Assembly: GCA_029204225.1 (NCBI GenBank)
Contig: CM055106.1
Location: forward strand, 12,699,193-12,763,192
Reading direction: 5' to 3'
DNA from: Diphasiastrum complanatum
Taxonomy: Eukaryota > Streptophyta > Lycopodiopsida > Lycopodiales > Lycopodiaceae
Length of the DNA: 64,000 nt
The position numbers and the translations under genes are program-made. This document shows, one piece after another, positions 34,095 through 44,037 of the stretch. How positions within the stretch are numbered: the first letter of the stretch is position 1; the number at the start of each line of letters is the position of its first letter. Below the pieces are notes generated by a model. It had not been told where the DNA came from. It searched no databases and saw only the letters and a program-made list of their open reading frames with translations.

Positions 34095-34743
34095 GCTGAA
34101 AACATTTGAAAACAATATTTTTCCTGCTTTGGATGAGTATCAAAATAAGCTAGACTCAATTGACATTTTTGATGTTAAAAAAGTTGTTCCTAGCCCTAAT
34201 ACAATCCCTTCTAGATTCTCCAGTCGAATGTTATTCCTTGATCTATGGGAAATCTACACGAATTGGGAAGCTAACTATTCTCATTATTTGGAGGAAGTTG
34301 AAGCAAATAATATACTTCACTCCACTAATCCAATAACCAAACCATACCATACTTACAATTATGTAAATATTGATCCTCTCATTACCTATGCACTTCTATC
34401 CATTCAACAATTATACATTAAAGAGAGATTTCCAGAATATACATATGCAGCTCTTTCACCAACTATACCTTCTGCTGAGATGTCTGAAATATTGTCTGAG
34501 GATAGTTGGTACACTCATCTTGTAAATAATACATTGATTAACAGCCCCCTTGCACCATTGGGCAATCGTGGAATGGGAGGTTATCCAAATCTTTCTTTTC
34601 AGGAAGATTACAATCAAAAGAATAACTATTTCCTTGCTACAAAAGGGATGACTCTCGAACAAGTTTATGAAGAAAATGAAGCCCGAGCAAAAGCCATTTT
34701 TCATAGAAAGTCAGCCAGCAGGAAGCGACAAAGGAGAATGTAA
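34095..34743 (+). pseudogene. C-terminal open frame of the interrupted gypsy-like element, unrecognised
   Basis: A frame open from the Copia C boundary (LKTFENNIFPALDEYQNK) to a TAA at 34741, about 215 codons with no internal stop. It has no ATG at its start, so it is the tail of a longer coding region. Composition is Asn/Tyr/Ser/Glu-rich: SRFSSRMLFLDLWEIYTNWE, YHTYNYVNIDPLITYALLSI, then a basic tail KSASRKRQRRM. I recognise no RT, RNase H, integrase or chromodomain. It is followed within 45 bases by a purine tract and LTR start, so it is the last protein segment of the element: possibly an integrase tail, an env-like extra product or another accessory product. Confidence 0.6.
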
Positions 34744-34773
34744 GAAATTTGTTTGCGAGCCACCGCATAGCTG

Positions 34774-34860
34774 AGGAAGGAAATATGTGGAGCCTCATGA
34801 CCCCACAATACCCCCCTATATGTGCACACACACACACACACACAATATATATATATACAT
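34774..34860 (+). mobile_element. Purine tract and truncated 3' LTR of the gypsy-like element, with (CA)n(TA)n
   Basis: GAGGAAGGAAATA is followed at 34786 by TGTGGAGCCTCATGACCCCAC, a near match of the 5' LTR start at 27004 for about 28 bases. The sequence then departs into a CA and AT microsatellite, so the LTR was cut or replaced early. Confidence 0.6.
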
Positions 34861-35120
34861 ATATACTAGTTTGGTATGCTCATCGTTGATGGGTGGCCAG
34901 CAATCTAGGTGGCGGCTTGTGGTCGAGACTTGTGAATGATGCTCAGATCGACGGACAATTGATGATCTACTTAGCCATCCTCCCCCTCTTCGTGGTCTGT
35001 GGCACAACATTCTTTTTATTTTCAATTTTTTTGTGAGATGGCACATTGTGCATGCCTCTCCATGTTGCCAAGAGAGTGAAAAATGTAAAATCCTAAAACA
35101 AAATATGTGTGGGGTCCTCC

Positions 35121-35165
35121 CCTTACTTCCTCCCACCACCACCCCCCACCCCCCACCCCCCCCAA
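35121..35165 (-). other. C-rich tract, G-quadruplex potential on the minus strand
   Basis: The plus strand shows CCACCACCACCCCCCACC and further C runs, giving at least four runs of three or more G on the minus strand with single-base loops. An A10-like and T11 tract follows. Confidence 0.6.
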
Positions 35166-35169
35166 CAAT

Positions 35170-36160
35170 TTTTTTTTTTGTGGAACTTAGAGTGTTGGTG
35201 TAAATTTAGAATGAACGATCAACCAGGAGCAGAAATGAAGGCCGTTATCCCATCATGAATAAAAATTTGTTTGTACTCGTCCATTTGTTCAATGTGTCAT
35301 TATCTTTGACTTTCACATCTTGAATATGCCAAATCACAAAACTGCCAATTGCTTCATCCAAAGTATCGGCATCCATTGTATAAATAGGCAATAACTTTCC
35401 TTTTTAAGTGGTTGCATGAACAATGATTGAGCATCTTTCGATACCAATTTGTTTTCCATGACAAGTTGCATTTGGATCCAATGAAAAATTCTCACCAAGT
35501 CTACATTCTTTCGTGTTTATTGTAAGCACCACTAACGTTCCCACTTTCAAATTATATTCAACACCTGTAAAAGTAAAGACATTCTCTTATTAGAAATTTT
35601 CATGATATATCAATTTGAGCATGCCAACATCTACCACTAGATTTTCATAGTTGAAGATTTATTTACAATTAACAACATTCATGGTCTAGGTTCGCTAAGA
35701 TATCTTTTTTATTGGAGCAAGAAAGTAAAATTCTTCAGTAGTAGAACTCATTCTACGATACTTATTGTAAGCACCACTAATATTTCCATTTCCGAAATAT
35801 ATTCAACATTTTTGTACAAGCATAGATGTTCTCTTGGTACGAATTTCTATAGTACAATAGTTGAGCATGTACTCATCTAGCACTAAAATTTCATAACTAA
35901 AGATTCAATTACAATTAGTGTTTTTGATGAACTAGGTTCGCCAAAATATCATTTTTATTGAAACACGATAGTGTTGATCTTTAGTAGTAAAAATCAATTC
36001 TATGAACCTAGTTCATCAAATTATATAATTATCATAAATTTATGTCTAAAATCCAAGTTATGTCAAGAAAAATTCACAAAGTCAAGATTCTTTTAATCAA
36101 TCCTAATTTGGTAATACCATGAAAAGAGATTCAACCATTGAAAGAAAAACATCATAAGAC
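35170..36160. other. AT-rich intergenic, no gene seen
   Basis: Only diffuse repetition is seen, such as two copies of a phrase with CTTATTGTAAGCACCACTAA near 35515 and 35760. No coding domain. Confidence 0.5.
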
Positions 36161-36164
36161 TTTT

Positions 36165-37315
36165 TGAATGTTTAGGAAAATTGGAGACATTGTTAATAAT
36201 TTTGTATTTTTCAAAGAATATTCGATATCTTTGATGAAAATGAGTTCATCCTTGTTGACTTGTCTACATATGCATTGAGTGCCCAAACAACGAACAAGAT
36301 GAACATGATAATGATGAATCACACAAATGATTTTATATTGTGTTGTATTTATTGGGGCTTGAAAATTGATAGTTTGGCATTAGAAGTAGAGAGATACAAA
36401 TTTAGTCTTCCAGAATCAAGATTTAATGTCCAATGTTCAAGGTTCACTAGTTTAATATTAATATTGTTATTGGAATAAGATAGTGACATTCTTTAGTACT
36501 AGAACCCAGCTTGACGAACCTAGTTCATCAAAATATCTCATTGTTTAGGAAAATTGGGGACATTGTTAAAAATTTCGTATCTTTTTAAGAAATATTCAAT
36601 GATGAAAATGAGTTGGTGCTTGTTGACTCGTCTACATATGCATTGAGTGCCCAAGTAGCGAACAAGATGAACATGATAAGGATGAATCAAACAAATGATT
36701 TTATATTGTGTTGGATTTAATGGGGCTTCAAAATTGAGAGTTTGGCCTTAGAAGTAGAGAGATACAAATTTAGTCTTCCAGAATCAAGATTAAATGTCCT
36801 ACGTCAAGGTTCACAATTTATGGTTCATTAGTTTTATATTAATATTCTTATTGGAATAAGATAGTGGCATTCTTCAGTATCTTTGATGAAAATGAGTTGG
36901 TCCTTGTTGACTCGTCTACATATGCATTGAGTGCCCAAGTAGCGAACTACAAAATCTTTAATTTCAAAGTCATTAAATCCAACACAATATAAAATCATTT
37001 GTACTTGAACCTCATGTTGTGTTTGGCCTTAGAGATCGAGAGATACAAATTTAGTCTTCCAAAATCAAGATTTAATGTCCAATGTTCCTTGAACCTTGAA
37101 CCTTGACATTAAATCAACAAGGACCAACTCATTTTCATCAAAGATATCAAATATTCCTTAAAAAATAAAAAATTATCAACAATGTCTCCAATTTTGCTAA
37201 ACAGTGAGATATTTTGATGAACTGAGTTCATCAAGCTAGGTTCTAGTATTGAAAAATGTCACTATCTTATTCCAATAAGAATATTAATATCAAACTAGTG
37301 AACCATTAATTATTC
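36165..37315. repeat. Local repeat: two direct copies, a third partial, and an inverted copy
   Basis: A segment beginning TTTAGGAAAATTGG and containing CTACATATGCATTGAGTGCC and ACAAATTTAGTCTTCCAGAA occurs at about 36170-36545 and again at 36541-36880. Part of it repeats at 36880-36947. From about 37090 to 37312 the same words run in reverse complement (for example CAAGGACCAACTCATTTTCA). No transposase frame was found. It could be a small foldback-type or tandemly arranged non-autonomous element. Confidence 0.75.
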
Positions 37316-37319
37316 AGTA

Positions 37320-39201
37320 CTGTACTGCACACCTAGACAAACACACAGCACCAAAACAAATTCCAGACCGTCCAGTATTCACTGAGAAACATGTGTCTCA
37401 ACTGCCCGTTGAGACGGACCCACAGCACCAAACTAGGTTCCAAACCGTTTAGTATTCATTGAAAAACGTGCATCCAGGCCATAAACCCTAAAAGTAGTAT
37501 AGGGAAGTTAGGCCTGTCAGACTAGAAACTTAACGGATCCAATCGAAACCTCTCAAAACTTTGACTAAAAGTTGGCTACAAGTTTGTGTGCTCGACACAA
37601 ATCCACTAGTTGCAGCTCGATTTTGATGTCATTTGTCTGAAAATGACCTATGTGTCGGAAGAAATGCCATTAGAGCACAAAATGGACTACTTTTTGGCAT
37701 TCCCGAGAAGTGGTCCAATATTGTCAAACAAAGTCTATTTGGTTGTCCGTATATTCCGTACTGTGCTGCACGTGAAGATGAACCCGCAGCACTAAACCTG
37801 ATTCCAAAGCGTCCAGTATTCAATGAGAAACGTGCGTCCAAGCCAGAAACCCTAAAAGTAGTATAGGAAAGTTAGGCCTGTCGGACCAGAAACTTAACAG
37901 ATCTGGTCGAAATCTCCATAACTTCAAACCAAAGGTGGCTACAAGTTCGTGTGCTCGACACAAATTCACTAGACTAGTTGAAGCTCGATTCTGATGTCGT
38001 TTGTCTTGAAACGCCCTTCGTGTCAGAAGGAACACCATTAGGGCACAATGAATGGACTACCTTTTGGCATTCCTGAGAAGTGGCCTAGTATCGCCGAACG
38101 AAGTCCGTTTGGCCGGCCATCTATTTTGTACGGTGCTGCACACCTAGAATCCGTAACACCAAAGAAAATTCCAAACCGTCCAGTATTCACTGAGAAATGT
38201 GCGTCCCAGCTAGAAACCCTAAAAGTATAAGAAAATTAGGCCTGTCAGACAAGAAATTTAGTTCAAAACCTCTCAAAACTTTGAACCGAAGATGGCTGCA
38301 AGTTTGTGTACTCGACACTAATCTACTGGATCAGTTGCAGCTCAATTTTGATGTTGTTTGTTTAGAAATGTCCTTTGTGTCGGAAGGAATGCCATTAGGG
38401 CACATGAATGGACTACTTTTTGGCATTCCCGATAAGTGGTCCAATATCATCAAACAAAGTCTGTTTGGTTGCTCATCTGTTCCGTATGGACGGTTCCGAT
38501 GTCGTATACCTGAAAATGCCCTTCGTGTCGGAAGGGACGCCATTAGGGCATAGTGAAGGGTGTTGGCTCAATTGGTTATCTTGACATTCAAAGTTTCTTT
38601 GGTCTCAAGTTCGAGCCTCCCCTTGGAAACCAAGAAGCATTAGGGCATAGTGAATGGACTACCTTTTTGCATTCTAGAAAAGTGGTCCAGTATCGTCGAA
38701 CGAAGTCCGTTTGACCAGCCGTCTGTTCCGTATTGTGCTGCACGTCGAGACTAACCAACCACAACAAAGCAGATTCCAAACCATCCAATATTCACCATGA
38801 AACGTGCACCCCGACTAGAAACCTTGAAAGTATAAGGAAGTTAGGCCTGTCGGACAAGAACTTTAGGTCAAAACTTCTCAAAACTTTGAACGGAAGGTGG
38901 ATGCAAGTTTGTGTGCTTGACACAAATCCATTGGATCAGTTGCAGCTTGATTCTGATGTCGTTTACTCAAAAAGGCCTATGTGTCGTAAGGAATGCCATT
39001 AGGGCACATTGAATGGACTACTTTTTGGCATTCCTGATAAATGGTCCAATATTGCCAAACAGAGTGTATATGGTCGTCTATCTATTCTGTACTGCACGTC
39101 AAGATGAATCCGCAACACCAAACTAGGTTCCAAACCATCCAGTATTCACTGAGAAACGTGCATCCCATCCATAAACCCTAAAAGTAGTATAGAGAAGTTA
39201 G
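37320..39201. repeat. Tandem array of about 365-bp units (roughly five copies)
   Basis: The landmark GTCCAGTATTCACTGAGAAA or a close variant recurs near 37447, 37811, 38178, 38782 and 39135, with a spare partial copy at 37370. Intervals are 364, 367, 604 and 353. The long interval contains a small insertion plus a repeated piece. Each unit also has TGGACTACTTTTTGGCATTC and AAGTTAGGCCTGTC. Frames within it (60-120 codons) shift from copy to copy and are not genes. The array ends where a Copia LTR begins. Confidence 0.85.
38541..38654 (+). mobile_element. 80-bp tRNA-like (SINE-type) insertion with perfect 17-bp target duplication
   Basis: The word CATTAGGGCATAGTGAA occurs at 38541-38557 and again at 38638-38654, bracketing 80 bases that interrupt the 365-bp unit. 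The insert holds TGGCTCAATTGG (38564-38575), a textbook pol III A-box, and AGTTCGAGCCT (38608-38618), a B-box, 44 bases apart start to start. It looks like a reverse-transcribed tRNA-like RNA or a minimal SINE. A working tRNA is unlikely because the T-stem and acceptor pair poorly. Alternatively the 17-bp word is simply part of a duplicated unit. Confidence 0.65.
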
Positions 39202-40705
39202 TGATGGGGCAAGGGAGATAGAAGAACGGAACGGAGAAGAGAGCAGGAATATTGCAGAATAACTCTCCCATTACAATCAGTTGCTAGATGCAAAAATAGT
39301 CTAATAGAAAGTTTATGCTGAATATAATCGCAGCTTTAAGTACTCTAATTGCCCAACATGATCTTAATAATTAATTCATACTCTCAAAAACAAGAGTACA
39401 CTCCATTGAAGAGATTAGAAATGGTTTGTGTGTGGTATTACTAGAAATCAGATTCAATGTGAAGTTTCGATCTGAAAGAGCAGTATAATATCACGAGTTC
39501 CTCAGGCATCAAAGACAGTCATCATCTGATCAGAAACTGAGGAGTTGTAGACATCCGTGTTCTAATCAAAGTGAGTAAACAAGCGCGATCAAACAGCGAT
39601 AAAGTGCATTTAATCACAACAAGCATTCATCTATGTTATGCATAGATAGAAAAGCTGCTGCTGCTATATTACATTGAAGCACAATACAAATAGCAATTAC
39701 AACCAAAACTTGACATCATAATTGGGAGGCTAAAAAATAATACGTCTCATGGACGGAACGATCTATAATCTGTGCTTGGATGATCTATTTATAGATTTCA
39801 TCAGTGTATGAACTACATTGAATGTTTGTCACCTAATTAGGAAAGCCATTGTACTTGGAAGTATATGGCTTTTGTGACAACTGGAAATAGTATATATGGT
39901 CAACAAATCAAGATCGTTGACGTGGATGAGGACGTCACAAAATCTCTCACTTCACATTCAACGTGAAGTGGTTTTCTCTCACTTCACAAATTTCGAGAAG
40001 TGGCTGGGAACATTTCTCGTTCAAAAATTTCTCTCCATTCGGGTTTTTGCGAAAAAACCGAAGGGGCCTTTAAACAAGTTTAAGGTGCCCTTAGAAAGTT
40101 GAAGGTGTCCTCAAAAAGGCAAAGATGTCTTTCACAGTTCAACTCTCTCGCACTTTTGGGGAAAATGTGAAAAAGCCGAAGGTGCTCTTAAAAAAAGTTT
40201 AAGCTGCCCTTAAAAAGTTGGTGAAGGTGTCTTTAACAGTTTAACCCTTAAAAATAGAGAACCTTCTGGAATTTTCTCTCTCTTCGCATTTTTCGAAAAA
40301 AATGTGAAAAAGATAAAGGTGTTGAAAATAGTTAAACTCTTGAACTATAAACAAGTTGACTTCTTAAAAAATAATTGAATGGAAGAAGTTGAAGGTAAGT
40401 GTTGCAGTTTTCGAAAAAGTGCAAAAAATGCGAATTGTGTGACACTTAGTGTATTTCTACAGATTGTTCAAAAAGTAATGTAAATCTGTAGACTTGTTCT
40501 AAATGCAAGTTTGTGGAAGTTCTTGAAGATGGCCAAGTCTTCAATGACTTCAAGTTATTAAACTTAACATCTGAACTTGAAAATATGATGGGATTGGTTA
40601 CCCTTTGCTGGAAATCAGCCGCAAGTCCGTTGTAGATGTCCTTCAAATAAATTGGCTATCTAAGTTATGATTCCAAGGAGACAACTGTGGGCTTAATTTC
40701 CAACA
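39202..40705 (-). mobile_element. 3' LTR of Copia family B (minus strand), about 1.5 kb
   Basis: On the minus strand it starts TGTTGGAAATTAAGCCCAC at 40705, preceded by a purine tract (CTTAAGAGGGAC), and ends CTCCCTTGCCCCATCA at 39202. Both ends match the plus-strand LTR at 55122-56750. It contains the shared interior phrase around 40440-40640 and lies directly against the 365-bp array. Confidence 0.88.
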
Positions 40706-40718
40706 GTCCCTCTTAAGG

Positions 40719-43640
40719 TCACGGTTGGTGCCTTGGAATCTTCGTTAGATTCAACATATTGAATAACTTCGGGTGCTTGATCCTAGGAAGCGCTATGGTG
40801 ATGATGTATGCGACCATTTCTGTTGTGAAACAATATTGAAGGATCACTTGCCCTGAGAAAAATTTCTCCCAAATGAAATGATACTGGATTTCTATGTGCT
40901 TGGATTTGCCATGAAATCTGGGATTCAATGACAGTGAAATACAACTCAAGTTGTCAGACAGAATGGTGGTAGTATTGAACTGAGTGTGATATAAGTTGTA
41001 GCTTCTTTTAAAGCTTGGCATGCTACGATGTACTTTGCCTCTTTCAAAAAAAGCGCAACTAATTTATGTCAGTGGAAGCTTGAGCGTAGGCATGTAGGAA
41101 CGGAAATACAATAGTTAGCAGCAGAAATATTCAAGATGAATCATTCATACGACTGCATCTTGATGACAGGACTAAATGTTTTTTGATAATCCACTCCTTG
41201 GACTTGAGTGAATCTTTTAGCCACCAATTGTGCTTTCCATTTGGCAATGGAACCATCAAAGTTGATCTTCTTCTTGAAGATCCACTTGTTGTCGATAACT
41301 CTCTTGTGAGTGGGGAAGTCAACCAATGTCCAGGTCTGATTCATCAAAAGTGAGTTGTACTCACCTTCCATAGCTTCTTGTCACTTCACAGCATCCTTGG
41401 AGTTAATTGCTTCGGCTAGGCTCTCTGGTTCTTCAGATGAAGTCCAGAGTTCGGAAGGATCTGCTAACGTTTGGTTGACCAGGATGCGATGATGCTTCTT
41501 CTTGAATTTCTCTAGATCTGCTCAAGCTAGCTTGGTCTGGTCTAATGACAGGTCCTATCGGCTGCTCAGCTTCTGTAGTTGTAGTTACAGGTTCTGTAGA
41601 AGGAACATAAACGTTGGAAGAATCCATGTTGCTTAAAATAGGATGCAATGACATAGAATCGTTTATCGATGGTTGTTAGAAATCATAGTATGTACGTTCT
41701 TGAAATATTACATCCCTAGAGGCAAATATTACATTGGTGGATGGATCATAAACTTTATAAGCTTTATGTTCATCAGGATAGCCAGTGAAAATACATTTAT
41801 TTGTCTTATGATCCAGCTTCTACCTAAGCTGTTTAGGAATGTGAACAAAACATATACGACCAAAGATTTTTTAATGGTTGACACTAGGCTTGTGCCCATG
41901 CCAAACTTCATAAGGAGTTTTGTTGTTGACAGCTTTGATGCTGGATCTGTTCTGTACATAACAGGCTGTGGCAGTAGCTTCTGTCCAGAACTTCGTAGGT
42001 AGGTGTACTTGATGTAGCATAGATCTAGCTAAGTTGAGAAGAGTTTGATTCTTCCTTTTTGTAATCTCGTTTTGTTGAGGTGAATAGGAAGTGGTGAATT
42101 GTCTTCTAATACCATGTTCAGCCATGTAGTCAGACATCTCGTTAGAGATGTATTTGCCACCACCATCAGTTTGGAGTGCCTTCACTTTTGTAGACGTTTG
42201 TGTCTCAGCCATGGCCTTGAATCTCTTGAAACATTGAAAGGCTTCAGATTTGTGCTTAATGAACATGACTGTAGACAATCTAGAATAATTATCTATCAAA
42301 GTGATAAAATAGATTACATCTCCTAAGGACAGGGTTGGCATTGGACCACAAAGATCGTTATGTACAAGATCCAATACATGCTTTGTTTTGATGGAAGGTG
42401 ATTTTGGAAACTTGCTTCTAGAGTGCTTCCCATAGATGCATGATTCACAAAAAAAAAATTTCCTATCTAATGAAGAAGGAAAATTTAGTCCATCAACTAA
42501 ACTATTACAACGCCCATAAGAAAGTGATCTTGTATTCACGTGTCTAAATTGATTATGCCACAGAACAACACTGTCGTTTACATTTTCATTAGAGATACCA
42601 CGTAAAGAATTCCAACTCTAGTGCATGTAGTCAAAATAGTATCTTCCTTGAGTATTGTACACTACTCAGATGAGAAAGTAACAGTGTAGACCTCATCAGT
42701 TATCTTAGAGACTGATAACAGGTTCTTTGATAACTAAGGAACATGAAGGACGTTAGGAACACAAATAGATAGATCATTGTTGAAGGTTATCTTCACTGTT
42801 CCTTTGCCTTCCATGTGTATGGTGCTTGAATCTCCGAGGTAGATGAATTGATCTCTGCTGTAAGCTGCATACTCGGTAAACCATTCTTTGCGAGAGGTCA
42901 TGTATTGGGTAGCATCGTTGTCCAGGTACCAGCTATCACAGTCTTTGTTGTTGTTGTTGTAAGCCATTAATAAGTGTGTATTTTGCTCCTTGAATTATGC
43001 TGCATTGGAGGAGTCTGGTTGTTGTTGCTGTTGTTGCTTCTTTGTCTCGTTGTAGATCCGGATACGACACTCCTTGATGTTGTGATTGGCTCTCTTGCAA
43101 TATCTGTAGAAAAGCTTTTTGCACAATCCACCATGCTCACCTTGAGTGTGAGGCTTTTGCCCTTGGAGTAGTATTTCTTCTTGGTGTATAGAGACATAAA
43201 TTGGTCTTTGATAGGCAGGCTGCTAGTCTTTCTCTACATTTCTTCTTGAAGAAGATGACTGATCACCTTTTGAAGAGTGAGGTCGAGTTGTGTAGAGATC
43301 ATCACCACAAAGTGTTCATACGATTTTGGAAGAGAAGAAAGCAAGGACATAACGACATCATCATCTTAAATAGAACATCCTACAGCTAATAACTGATCCA
43401 ATAAAGATTTGAAGCTGTTGATGTGAGAAGTGATGGCAGTAGAATCAAACATGCTAAGAGTAAAGAACTTCCTTCTAAGATGTAATCTAGTGGCTACATC
43501 ATGAGTCTTATAGAAATTTGATAACAAATCTATTGCAATCTTAGAGGTTTTGCATGTGGTAATGTGGGATATTTGGGAGTCGGCCTGATTGAGTGTGATA
43601 CATGAAAATACAAAATAAGATGATAATTTTATCATCATTG
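40719..43640 (-). pseudogene. Copia family B polyprotein, minus strand, decayed
   Basis: Reading 5' to 3' on the minus strand: gag from SQISHITTCKTSKIAIDLLS (43638), which lacks its first 45 or so residues, then a knuckle region around 43110 with frame changes. Protease has WYLDNDATQYM (DSGA replaced by DNDA). Pre-integrase and integrase (42540-41871) contain HNDLCGPM and LQTDGGGKYISN, but NEITKRKN has Lys where the catalytic Glu belongs. The RT beginning (NKWIFKKKINFDGSIAKWKA) runs to 41140. After a deletion of most of RT, an RNase H tail follows: ILSDNLSCISLSLNPRFHGK, SKHIEIQYHFIWEKFFSG. It is not functional. Confidence 0.87.
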
Positions 43641-43644
43641 AATC

Positions 43645-44037
43645 TTACAAAGAAGGATCATAAGCACTTACAACAAACTTAATAGAGTTCAAGAAAGTAT
43701 TCAACCTAGAGTACCAACCTCTAGGTGCTTGCTTAAGCCCATAAAGGCTTCTTAGCAAGAAACACACTTTTTCCTCTTGATCTTCTTTGATGAAGCCCTC
43801 GGGTTGCCTCATGAAAATCTCCTCTTCCAAATATCCATTGAGAAAAGCATTAGTCACATCAAGTTGAAATAGAGGCCAATTGAAAGTAGTTGCAAGAGAA
43901 ATAATCAACGTTATGGAAACTAGCTTAGCAACAGGAGCAAAAGTTTCATCAAAATCTACTCCCTTGGTTTGCAAGAACCCCTTTGCCACTAGCCTTGCCT
44001 TGTGTTTGTTGATGCTCCCATCTTTATTGTACTTCAA
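43645..44037 (-). pseudogene. Copia family A reverse transcriptase fragment, minus strand
   Basis: The RT part reads KYNKDGSINKHKARLVAKGF, QTKGVDFDETFAPVAKLVSI, QLDVTNAFLNGYLEEEIFMR and SLYGLKQAPRGWYSRLNTFL. It ends SAYDPSL just before the catalytic YVDD block. Immediately beyond, family B gag begins in the same orientation, so two elements are fused here. Confidence 0.9.

Noticed and set aside
34816-35142. Minus-strand 108-codon frame
   Set aside because: It ends in Cys-Val runs from the CA microsatellite and has no domain.
38558-38637. A functional tRNA gene
   Set aside because: A- and B-boxes are present, but the acceptor and T stems pair poorly and the target duplication points to a retroposed copy.
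37610-39002. Frames of 60-118 codons with shared phrases such as MPLGHMNGLLFGIP
   Set aside because: They repeat because the DNA is a 365-bp tandem array. They shift frame between copies, so they are not a gene family.
37320-39201. CRISPR-like regular repeats
   Set aside because: Units are about 365 bp without short repeat/spacer structure, in a plant nuclear context.
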